A stretch of 5,784 nucleotides of DNA from Candidatus Coatesiibacteriota bacterium (lineage in GTDB: Bacteria; RBG-13-66-14; B26-G2): NCBI GenBank assembly GCA_003647715.1, contig QMNJ01000097.1, positions 1 through 5,784 on the forward strand, read 5' to 3'. A program made the translations under genes and the position numbers. How positions within the stretch are numbered: position 1 is the stretch's first letter; the number at the start of each line of letters is the position of its first letter. Below the pieces are notes generated by a model, which had not been told where the DNA came from, did no database searches, and worked only from the letters and a program-made list of their open reading frames with translations. This document shows, piece by piece, positions 1 through 5,784 of the stretch.

Positions 1-225
1 ATAAAAGCAAGTTCTAATGAAGGGGATTTAGTATTAGACCCCTTTGGAGGCACAGGAACAACTGCCTCAGTTGCCAAGCGACTAAGGAGAAACTTCATAA
101 CAATGGAAATATCAGAGGAATATTATAATCTCATATTAAAAAGAATAGATGGTAATGTCTTGGAGATGAAAAGCAATAAGAAATTTGAACTAAAAAAACA
201 GAAAACATTATTTGATAAAATATGA
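1..225 (+). CDS. DNA methyltransferase (N4-cytosine/N6-adenine type), C-terminal fragment
   Basis: An open frame runs from the left edge to a TGA at 223-225 and gives 74 residues; the start lies outside the window. Residues 11-21 read LVLDPFGGTGT, which is motif I (the S-adenosylmethionine-binding FxGxG loop) of amino-methyltransferases. It is followed by the usual strand and helix ending FITMEISEEYYNLILKRI, matching the family pattern 'xGiEisxeYxxlaxxRi'. Motif I lying near the C-terminus, with no catalytic DPPY/SPPY motif after it, indicates the permuted beta-type order in which the catalytic motif and target-recognition region come first. The enzyme would transfer a methyl group from SAM to an exocyclic amino group in DNA. 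Whether it belongs to a restriction-modification system or is a solitary methylase cannot be told, because the upstream neighbour is not visible. The last 20 or so residues are lysine-rich and not conserved. Confidence 0.9.
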   Translation: MKASSNEGDLVLDPFGGTGTTASVAKRLRRNFITMEISEEYYNLILKRIDGNVLEMKSNKKFELKKQKTLFDKI

Positions 226-265
226 TAATGACCTTAATATTCCTAAAAACACATTATGCAACATA

Positions 266-282
266 CGGGCTTTTAACCCCCG
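266..282 (+). terminator. weak GC hairpin after the methyltransferase gene
   Basis: CGGG at 266-269 can pair with CCCG at 279-282 across a 9-base AT-rich loop, 40 bases after the methyltransferase stop. The stem is only four base pairs and no T-run follows, so it is not a convincing intrinsic terminator. It could be a weak transcription end or a chance palindrome. Confidence 0.2.
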
Positions 283-297
283 CTCATCATTTAACTA

Positions 298-326
298 TTC
301 CATTTGGTCGTTTTCTCTTATATTAT
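298..326 (+). promoter_or_regulatory. possible promoter for the cdaA operon
   Basis: The 112-base gap before cdaA ends in an AT-rich stretch. TATTAT (321-326) differs from the bacterial -10 consensus by one base, and TTCCAT (298-303) sits 17 bases upstream as a poor -35 match. Alternatively, CTTATATTAT (317-326) resembles an archaeal TATA box, but it lies too close to the ATG at 338 for normal TATA spacing. Either reading would leave little or no 5' leader, which fits the lack of a Shine-Dalgarno sequence before cdaA. This is a guess from position and composition. Confidence 0.22.
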
Positions 327-337
327 GTATATGATAA

Positions 338-1087
338 ATGATGTTTGAGCTACACCTCTCTATAATTGACATCATAGATATTCTAATACTGGCGTTCATC
401 CTGTATCAGATATTTATGATGATAAGGGGGACACAAACACTCCAGATTCTTGTAGGTATCAGCATAATCCTTGTCTTGGTGGTCTTCGCCCACATATTCA
501 ATCTATCAAGTATTATATGGATTGCCAGAGGAGTAGGGAGGGTTGGAATGATTGCCCTGCTGATAATCTTTGCACCTGAGATAAGGCAGATTTTTGCCAG
601 AATGGGCGGAAGCAGAGTGTTCGGGCTTCTCGTAGGTCCAAAAAGAGAGGTAATCAACGAGACGGTGAATGCAGTAGAACGATTCAGAAAGTTTGGAATT
701 GGTTCACTGATTGTCTTTGAGAAGAATATAGGTCTGGGCGAGCTCATTGACAGGGGGGTGAAGATAGATTCAAAGGTGAAAGCAGAACTTCTTGAGGCGA
801 TATTCAAACCGGGCGGTCCACTTCATGACGGTGCTGTGATTATACGAAATGACAGAATAGCCGCCTGTTCGGTTATGCTTCCACTCTCCACCAATCCCCA
901 TTTAGCACCCTATCTGGGTGCAAGGCACAGGGCTGCACTCGGCATCACCGAGGTGAGTGATGCGGTCTCGGTCATTGTATCGGAGGAGACACGAGTTGCA
1001 AGTGTTGCAAAATCAGGCGAATTGATTACCTGCAAGGATATGATAGAACTGAAGAAGCAGATATTCCGGGGATTATATGGCAGGTAA
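338..1087 (+). CDS. cdaA: membrane diadenylate cyclase CdaA (DisA_N domain)
   Basis: This 249-residue protein condenses two ATP into the second messenger c-di-AMP at the cytoplasmic membrane. Three hydrophobic segments (about residues 9-28, 33-54 and 57-79) form the N-terminal membrane unit, including the family-typical 'YQIFMMIRGTQTLQ' join. The cytoplasmic DisA_N cyclase domain follows from about residue 95. Its signature motifs are intact: GGPLHDGAVII with DGA at 164-166, GARHRAALGI with RHR at 196-198, and VIVSEET at 213-218. The catalytic aspartate and the ATP-phosphate-contacting RHR are both present, so activity is expected. The length is slightly below that of Firmicute CdaA because the C-terminal tail is short. 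Two adjacent ATGs (338 and 341) could start it; no Shine-Dalgarno site precedes either. The gene overlaps cdaR by 11 bases, so the two are probably translationally coupled. The residues after SEET read RVASVAKSGEL rather than the commoner GxIS, a minor variation. Confidence 0.95.
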   Translation: MMFELHLSIIDIIDILILAFILYQIFMMIRGTQTLQILVGISIILVLVVFAHIFNLSSIIWIARGVGRVGMIALLIIFAPEIRQIFARMGGSRVFGLLVGPKREVINETVNAVERFRKFGIGSLIVFEKNIGLGELIDRGVKIDSKVKAELLEAIFKPGGPLHDGAVIIRNDRIAACSVMLPLSTNPHLAPYLGARHRAALGITEVSDAVSVIVSEETRVASVAKSGELITCKDMIELKKQIFRGLYGR

Positions 1088-1757
1088 GTTATCAAAATTA
1101 GCAAGGTCAATATTTTCTCATCCAGGCGTAAAAATCGCCTCGCTGGTTATCGCAATAATACTATGGTTCATTGCACAAATATATGAAATACAGGAGAGAA
1201 CAATTACAATTCCAATTAAATTCACAGACATCCCAACAAACCTTGTTATTTCTGAAGCTACTGAATATATATCCGTAAGGGCGTCAGGGCTGGGAAAAGA
1301 CCTCCTTGGTATCAAGCAGGGAGACATATATTTAGAGGTCTCCTTAAATGAATACGAAGCAGGCGAGCATCTGGTAGAGGTAAAGAAAAATGCAATAGTA
1401 ATTCCGGAGGGAAGCAGTATCAATATTGTGGGATTTGGTGGTAGAAACACCATCGCTGTGAGAATTGAGGAAATAGAATATAGATGGGTTCCCATAGTCG
1501 TATTTCTCAGGGGTATGCCTGCTGAAGATTACATAATATCCGGTGATATATCAAAATCACCATCATTCGCTCTGATAAAAGGTAAATCATCCCTCATCAA
1601 TAAAGTTGACTTTGTAAGAACTACCCCAGTAGATATAAGTCAGGTTACTGAGGATGTCCATACCACAGCAACAGTTGTCTCAAGTTTATCAGGCATTGTA
1701 GTCGTTGAACCAAACAATGTAAATATCGGTGTAGGGATATCAAGGATTAGTAGATAA
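1077..1757 (+). CDS. cdaR: YbbR-domain protein, CdaA regulator CdaR
   Basis: This 226-residue protein has a short basic cytoplasmic N-terminus (residues 1-18), one membrane anchor (about 19-36, rich in I, L, V and A with a Trp) and an extracytoplasmic part. That part contains two YbbR-type beta domains, roughly 40-130 and 135-222. The first starts with the typical 'RTITIPIKF' strand. The second carries the family pattern of a V-x-G-like strand (ALIKGKSSLINKVDFVRTT) followed by PVDIS at 184-188 and ends in alternating Val/Ile strands. CdaR proteins bind CdaA in the membrane and modulate c-di-AMP synthesis; that role is inferred here from family and operon. Characterised homologues often have three or four YbbR domains, so this is a short form. 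The ATG at 1077 lies inside the end of cdaA, with GGGG (1068-1071) as a weak ribosome site five bases upstream. It fits because the anchor begins 18 residues later and the overlap is a common arrangement for this pair. Confidence 0.9.
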   Translation: MAGKLSKLARSIFSHPGVKIASLVIAIILWFIAQIYEIQERTITIPIKFTDIPTNLVISEATEYISVRASGLGKDLLGIKQGDIYLEVSLNEYEAGEHLVEVKKNAIVIPEGSSINIVGFGGRNTIAVRIEEIEYRWVPIVVFLRGMPAEDYIISGDISKSPSFALIKGKSSLINKVDFVRTTPVDISQVTEDVHTTATVVSSLSGIVVVEPNNVNIGVGISRISR

Positions 1758-1778
1758 ATATTACTCTATCTATTAAGC

Positions 1779-1785
1779 GAGGAGG
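1779..1785 (+). promoter_or_regulatory. strong Shine-Dalgarno site for the DUF1847 gene
   Basis: GAGGAGG lies five bases before the ATG at 1791, in the 33-base gap after cdaR. It fixes the start of the DUF1847 gene and is much stronger than anything before cdaA or cdaR, so this gene may be translated at a higher rate than the two before it. Confidence 0.75.
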
Positions 1786-1790
1786 ACCAA

Positions 1791-2357
1791 ATGGATTGCG
1801 GTAATTGTGACAATAAAAAGTGCTATGAAGGGAAGGACTGTTTTGGGATAGCTGAGGAGACAAAAATCAGATACACCGGGATTGACCTTGACATTGCCAG
1901 AACGGCATCAATCGTTGAGAGAGACCACTATATGCTCTCATGCAGAATAGAAGAGATAATGTCATTCGCAAGAGAGATGGAATATAGAAAGATAGGTATT
2001 GCATTCTGCATCGGGCTGGAGGACGAAGCCCTTATGCTTGAAAGGATACTGAAGAGGGAATTCAATGTTGTAAGCGTCTGCTGTAAGGTTGGGGGTGTGG
2101 ACAAGAAAGAGATAGGTCTGGTCTCAAGAAAGGATGACTTTGACGCCACCTGCAATCCAATAATGCAAGCAGAGCTATTGAACAGGTCTGAAACAGACCT
2201 TAATATCATCGTCGGACTGTGCGTTGGTCATGATATGCTGTTCACCAAACATTCTAAAGCACCGGTCACAACGCTCATCGTGAAGGACCGGCTACTGGGT
2301 CATAATCCCGTATCCGCCCTTTACACCTCCTACTGGAGAAGAAGGTTGGGGTTATAA
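1791..2357 (+). CDS. DUF1847 cysteine-rich protein (probable metal-binding)
   Basis: This is a soluble 188-residue protein of the DUF1847 family; no biochemical function is established that I can name. The N-terminus carries a cysteine cluster at residues 3, 6, 11 and 17 (C-x2-C-x4-C-x5-C), suited to binding zinc or an iron-sulfur cluster. More cysteines lie at 51, 73, 97, 98, 121 and 144. The C-terminal half has the family's conserved blocks: CNPIMQAELLN (121-131), NIIVGLCVGHDMLF (138-151) and SKAPVTTLIVKDRLLGHNP (155-173). The His-Asp in VGHD (147-148) and the His in LGHNP (171) are candidate active or ligand residues, which is inference. The length is close to what I expect for the family, with no sign of truncation. 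It follows cdaR by 33 bases on the same strand and is probably in the same operon, occupying the place that glmM holds in many cdaA-cdaR operons. Confidence 0.85.
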   Translation: MDCGNCDNKKCYEGKDCFGIAEETKIRYTGIDLDIARTASIVERDHYMLSCRIEEIMSFAREMEYRKIGIAFCIGLEDEALMLERILKREFNVVSVCCKVGGVDKKEIGLVSRKDDFDATCNPIMQAELLNRSETDLNIIVGLCVGHDMLFTKHSKAPVTTLIVKDRLLGHNPVSALYTSYWRRRLGL

Positions 2358-2408
2358 TAATCTTATCTATCACTAAATGTTCTAATGTAAATAGGAAAAC
2401 AAACTTAA

Positions 2409-2887
2409 ATAATTATCTCCTTCTCAGCAATAATCTACTTTGCGTCCCTCTATCTGCTCTCACCTGTAGATGTAACACTTGATGATGCATATTACAACTA
2501 TCTATCTATAACAACACCGCTGGAGGACGATGTTCTAACTAACCTCTGTATATCAGAAAAAGACACCATAATAACAATTGACCCTGTCAAGTTCTATATC
2601 TTCTATCACAACAATAAGAAAACAGACACAACCGAGATATTGATAGGAGGAAACAAATTGGTAGAGGAAACGAAGGAGATATGGACAAAAGATTCTTAAA
2701 ATTTGAGGAGACCCTGAGAGAATTATGGAAAGACGGTGACAAGGTATATGTTTCTGGAACTATTATCAATGCCATACCATTCAGAATAGATACAAATCAT
2801 AAATCCCCTCACCTAATAGGAGAAGAGATTAGAGAAATTGAACAGGTATTTAATTCCTACTGGAAGGTATATTCATTACAGAGTTAG
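2409..2887 (+). pseudogene. frameshifted, start-less small membrane protein, possibly GIDE-like
   Basis: Two adjoining open frames look like one broken gene. The first runs from 2409 to TAA at 2697-2699 with no ATG, GTG or usable TTG near its beginning; an in-frame TAA lies directly upstream at 2406-2408. It starts with a hydrophobic stretch (ISFSAIIYFASLYLLSP), like a signal anchor, then a polar domain with TIITIDPVKFYIF. The second frame takes over at about 2685-2690, where ACAAAAGA read one base back gives WTKRFLKFEETLRELW in place of WTKDS-stop. It continues with DGDKVYVSGTI and ends at TAG 2885-2887. The joined product would be about 159 residues. The order 'IdP... fEEtL...GDkVYVsGt...' recalls the GIDE-type domain of membrane proteins, but that match is from memory and only tentative. 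A missing A in the A-run (decay or assembly error) explains the break best; programmed -1 slippage is less likely. It lies 51 bases after the DUF1847 gene on the same strand. Confidence 0.55.
2681..2887 (+). CDS. small ORF, 3' part of the broken GIDE-like gene
   Basis: This 68-residue frame is the only piece of the damaged gene that has an ATG and a stop, so automatic annotation may call it a separate hypothetical protein. Its content, with FEETLRELWKDGDKVYVSGT near the start and SYWKVYSLQS at the end, reads as the C-terminal half of a longer protein, not as a free-standing one. GGAG lies only two bases before the ATG, too close for efficient initiation, and the ATG falls inside the other frame's coding sequence. 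It is more probably a remnant than an independently translated gene, although expression cannot be ruled out. Confidence 0.35.
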   Translation: MDKRFLKFEETLRELWKDGDKVYVSGTIINAIPFRIDTNHKSPHLIGEEIREIEQVFNSYWKVYSLQS

Positions 2888-2948
2888 CAAACACAATTTT
2901 ATGTTCTATAAAGGTCAGAGTTAATTAAAACAGGTGATAAAATGCTTT

Positions 2949-5784
2949 CTACCTCCTTATTGTTCTGTAAACCATCTGGGATTCCTGATAATACTCACGG
3001 GCTTTCTCTACATCGCCCATTGCATCATACATAGTGGCAATATCGTTAAGCGTCCTCGCAACACCCTCCTTATCCTCAACATCCCTGTATTTTTGAAGCG
3101 CCTGATTGAACTTGTCAATGGCTTCATTATAATTGAGCTGAACCGCAAGGAGCTTGCCCTGCATATAAAGTGTATCCGCTATTCCTGCATTATCCGTAAG
3201 CGACTGGTATATTGTAAGTGCTTCAGCATGCTTCTCACCTGCACTGTCATACTTGCCCTGCGTCCTCAATATTACACCCATCCGGTTCGCAGAATATGCT
3301 ATCCCACTTCTGTCCTCAATCTTCTCATATATCTTGTATGCCTTTTTATGCTGTTCAAATGCTTCTTCGTGTTTTGACAGATATTCCTGTGTCCTTCCCA
3401 GATGAGAGTAGGAATCAGCCAGTATATTCTCATTCCCCTTGGTCTTGGAGAGTATAGCAATAGCATCAAGATATGACCTCTCAGCGTTGGCATAATCCCT
3501 CTGGGCAAGGAATGCGTCGCCCAGTTCAAAGTTAGCCATACCCTGACCCGAGAGATTCCCTGCTTTAGAGAAGTCAGAAGCACTTGCTTTGAACTGCTTT
3601 TGTGCCTCCACATACTCACCTGCATCGCGGTGTGTTAAACCCTTCTCATACTCAACCCACGCTGCATACTCGCTCTCATTCAAACGCTTGTATATCTCAA
3701 GCGCCTCATCAAAATACTTATGAGCACTTCTATAGTTCTCCTGCTCATATATCGCCTTTCCCATCCACCTCAGGGTATGGGCAATATTTAATTCGTCCTC
3801 AATCCTGCGGTAAGCCCGCAAGCCCTCGGTGAAATATCTGGTTGCCTCCCTGAAATCTTCTTTCTTGAACATAATCCTTCCAGCATTCACCAGCGTCTCC
3901 GCCAGATTTACCTGCTCCCTCAGTCTCCTGTATATGCCTATGGCTGATTCAAAATCAGCAAGTGCATCATCCAACCTATCCTGCGCCTCCTTTGTTAGAC
4001 CAACATAATTGAAGACAATTGCCTGACCCAGTTCATCACCTAACTTCTGGTAGATTGACAGCGCCTCACGATAGCTTGCCTCTGCCTCTGAATAAAGAGC
4101 AAGTGCATAGTTAGACCTTCCGATATTGGTCTTTATCTCCGCCTCAAGCTTCTGGTCTTGTGACATACTTGCTTTCTGAAGCGCCTCGGTGAAATACTTA
4201 ATAGCATCCTTCGGCTTACCACTGTCAAATGTCGCCATACCAGAAAGATTACCAATCCTTCCAACCTCAATGGTATTACCCGCCTTCTCTGCAAACTTGA
4301 TGGCTTCCTTAAACGACTCAAGAGCTAACTCCGGTTGCCCTTTCGCTAGATTTATCTCTCCTTCAATCTTGAAGGCAAAAGTGAGACCATCTATATCATT
4401 AAGAGTAGTGAATATACCCTTTGCCTGAATTGCCATCTCAAGTGCTCTTGGATAATCACCGCTGTTCTTAAGCGCCTTTGCCTCCTCAATTAGAGCATAA
4501 CCCTTCATTACATCGCTCTTTGCACTATCAAATAACCTTATCGCATCCTCAAGGAACTTTATGGCGGTATCATACTCCTTCTGTGCATTGTATAACTTAC
4601 CCATCACATAGTTCGCTTCACCCTCACCATAGATATCCTCAATGGTTCTGTATATCCTTATCGCCTCATTTATACTCCTTATTGCCTCCCTGAAGTTCTT
4701 ATTTTCTATGGAAGCGAGGGCGTAGTTCACCTGCGAATCTGCTATTCCCTTTTGATTTCTCATTGTTCTGTAAATACCAACTGCCTCTGTGAAGTCAGAC
4801 AGAGCGCCTCCTACATCAAAGGTAGCCATCTTGACCAGACCCCTCCTGTTGAGCACCTCTGCCTTTCCCTCATCACTTCCTGCCTTCTCATAAGCCCTAT
4901 ATGATTCATCATATTTACCAAGCGCGGTCTTGTAGTCATAGAACTTCTTATAACTGTTTCCCATCAGAAGAAGGACCTTCGCCTCTCCTTCCACATCGCC
5001 CGACTGCCTGTAGAACGACAGGGCTTGCTCGTAATATTTCAGTGCATCCTCAATCTTACCCAGGTTGGTCTTTGCTATACCGCAATGGTGCAATGCTTCT
5101 GCCTCTTTGTTTATCTCACCCTGCTTGTCCCATAGAGATACTGCAGTTGAAAAGTGTTTCAATGCTTCAGACCACCTGCCAAGGTTCTCACCAGATAACC
5201 CCAGATAGTATTCCACATAGGCAAGGTGCTCATCGTCCTTGAGTTCTTTATAGTTATTATATGCATTGGTGAACTCATTAAGCGATTGGTCATACTTCTT
5301 GAGCTCAAAATAGACCTCACCCAGAGATGTCTGTGCCCTTGCAACTCCTGAGGTCTTACCTACCTTCTGATAATAAGTGATAGCATTCTTATAGTTAGTA
5401 ACCGCCTCCTCAAGTTTGCCATCCACTTCATAGGCATTTCCAAGGTAGTAATACGAATCAGCGATACCTTCGTCGTTCTTCAAACCCTGATAACCTGATA
5501 GAGCATCATTATGGTATCGTATGGCATTAGCACCCTGACCTATGCTGGTATAAACCCTGCCCAGCCAGTTAAGTGACCTCGCAATACCATCCTCATCACC
5601 TATCCCCTTAAACACCCTTATCGCCTCTCCAAGGGACTTCGCCGCCTCCTTATCATCACCCTTGTCAAAGTAAACAATACCCATATAGAGAAGCGTCTCC
5701 GCTGTATATTTTGAGTTCTTTACCTTCTTAAATAATCCAAGTGCCTCCTTGAAGTTCATCAGAGCGTTATCAAGTTCACCATTA
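2949..5784 (-). CDS. giant tetratricopeptide-repeat (TPR) protein, 5' end outside the window
   Basis: The frame ends at TAG (2949-2951) and stays open to the right edge, giving about 944 visible residues. The ATG at 5759 is not the real start: the codons before it read NGELDNAL, the middle of another TPR unit, so the protein begins beyond the window. The visible part consists wholly of TPRs. Each 40-residue unit follows 'xxLGxxYxxxGxxxeAlxxyxeAlxiyxxxxDxxGxAxxl', with the TPR landmarks G8, Y11, A20, Y/F24 and A27 and a 'DxxGxA' joint between units, as in the 40-residue TPRs of LGN/GPSM2-like and TPR_12 proteins. No membrane segment, signal peptide, enzyme domain or low-complexity linker is visible, though the N-terminus is unseen. 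The chain stops right after helix B of the last unit (MVYRTIRR) with no separate capping helix. TPR superhelices bind other proteins, so a cytoplasmic scaffold role is inferred; the partner is unknown. The gene converges on the + strand operon, leaving a 61-base AT-rich gap with no clear terminator. Confidence 0.93.
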   Translation of the reverse strand, partial: NGELDNALMNFKEALGLFKKVKNSKYTAETLLYMGIVYFDKGDDKEAAKSLGEAIRVFKGIGDEDGIARSLNWLGRVYTSIGQGANAIRYHNDALSGYQGLKNDEGIADSYYYLGNAYEVDGKLEEAVTNYKNAITYYQKVGKTSGVARAQTSLGEVYFELKKYDQSLNEFTNAYNNYKELKDDEHLAYVEYYLGLSGENLGRWSEALKHFSTAVSLWDKQGEINKEAEALHHCGIAKTNLGKIEDALKYYEQALSFYRQSGDVEGEAKVLLLMGNSYKKFYDYKTALGKYDESYRAYEKAGSDEGKAEVLNRRGLVKMATFDVGGALSDFTEAVGIYRTMRNQKGIADSQVNYALASIENKNFREAIRSINEAIRIYRTIEDIYGEGEANYVMGKLYNAQKEYDTAIKFLEDAIRLFDSAKSDVMKGYALIEEAKALKNSGDYPRALEMAIQAKGIFTTLNDIDGLTFAFKIEGEINLAKGQPELALESFKEAIKFAEKAGNTIEVGRIGNLSGMATFDSGKPKDAIKYFTEALQKASMSQDQKLEAEIKTNIGRSNYALALYSEAEASYREALSIYQKLGDELGQAIVFNYVGLTKEAQDRLDDALADFESAIGIYRRLREQVNLAETLVNAGRIMFKKEDFREATRYFTEGLRAYRRIEDELNIAHTLRWMGKAIYEQENYRSAHKYFDEALEIYKRLNESEYAAWVEYEKGLTHRDAGEYVEAQKQFKASASDFSKAGNLSGQGMANFELGDAFLAQRDYANAERSYLDAIAILSKTKGNENILADSYSHLGRTQEYLSKHEEAFEQHKKAYKIYEKIEDRSGIAYSANRMGVILRTQGKYDSAGEKHAEALTIYQSLTDNAGIADTLYMQGKLLAVQLNYNEAIDKFNQALQKYRDVEDKEGVARTLNDIATMYDAMGDVEKAREYYQESQMVYRTIRR
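3048..5690 (-). repeat. tandem 120-base array: 22 complete 40-residue TPR units
   Basis: Counting residues between successive 'LG' positions gives 22 complete units in a row, 21 of exactly 40 residues and one of 41 (bases 3408-3530). A partial unit lies on the right (5691 to the edge) and a final 32-residue unit on the left (2952-3047). The period therefore shows in DNA as 120 bases. TTGCCTCCCTGAA occurs at 3842-3854 and again at 4682-4694, exactly 7 periods apart. CCTCGGTGAAATA occurs in the lines starting 3781 and 4141, 360 bases (3 periods) apart. Protein-level identity between units is low outside the landmark positions, so the array is old, not a recent expansion. Confidence 0.85.

Noticed and set aside
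406..807. 133-residue - strand frame opposite cdaA
   Set aside because: Fully antisense to conserved CdaA sequence including its membrane segments; no family features and no ribosome site.
2646..2660. GGAGG followed seven bases later by TTG, resembling a start site
   Set aside because: From the TTG at 2658 the frame holds only 13 codons before TAA at 2697, so it would make a meaningless peptide; the purine run is probably coding sequence for Gly-Gly.
2898..2912. AT-only hairpin (TTTAT / ATAAA) between the converging genes
   Set aside because: Five A-T pairs with a five-base loop are too weak for a bidirectional terminator, and such palindromes are expected by chance in AT-rich gaps.
2934..3377. 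147-residue + strand frame opposite the end of the TPR gene
   Set aside because: It lies antisense to in-register TPR coding, is cysteine- and leucine-rich without any family pattern, and reflects the codon bias of the real gene on the other strand.
4901..5242. 113-residue + strand frame opposite the TPR gene
   Set aside because: Pro/His/Ser-rich translation with no recognisable motif, entirely antisense to regular TPR units; a shadow frame.
2949..5784. Regularly spaced similar sequences as a possible CRISPR or DNA-level satellite array
   Set aside because: The 120-base period is explained by 40-residue protein units in one open frame; the units are diverged at the DNA level and there are no identical direct repeats with unique spacers.

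Overview
The window looks like chromosomal DNA from an anaerobe-type prokaryote with moderately AT-leaning sequence and frequent ATA (Ile) and AGA/AGG (Arg) codons. The pair of a membrane diadenylate cyclase (CdaA) and a YbbR/CdaR protein points to a bacterium. The codon habits, the lack of a Shine-Dalgarno site before cdaA and the DUF1847 and possible GIDE-like genes would also suit some archaea, so the domain of life is not settled by this window alone. Nothing here looks like phage or an insertion sequence.

Layout on the + strand: the C-terminal end of a DNA N4/N6 methyltransferase (1-225, start outside the window); a short non-coding gap of 112 bases; a compact run of cdaA (338-1087), cdaR/YbbR (1077-1757, overlapping by 11 bases) and a DUF1847 cysteine-rich protein (1791-2357, with a strong Shine-Dalgarno site); and a damaged small membrane-protein gene (2409-2887) that has lost its start and needs a one-base frame change to read through. 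On the - strand, converging on it, is a very large tetratricopeptide-repeat protein (2949 to the right edge) that enters the window already in mid-repeat.

How the genes relate: CdaA makes the second messenger c-di-AMP at the membrane, and CdaR is its usual membrane-anchored regulatory partner. In many bacteria the third gene of this operon is glmM. Here the third position is held by the DUF1847 gene, which by spacing and direction looks co-transcribed. The TPR gene is a separate transcription unit. It is built as an almost perfectly regular 40-residue (120-base) tandem array: 22 complete units and two partial ones, with one single-residue insertion in the entire visible stretch. It is probably a protein-interaction scaffold.

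The most noteworthy points are the extreme regularity and open 5' end of the TPR array, the cdaA-cdaR-DUF1847 arrangement, and the frameshifted possible GIDE-like gene. No CRISPR array, tRNA or rRNA was seen.
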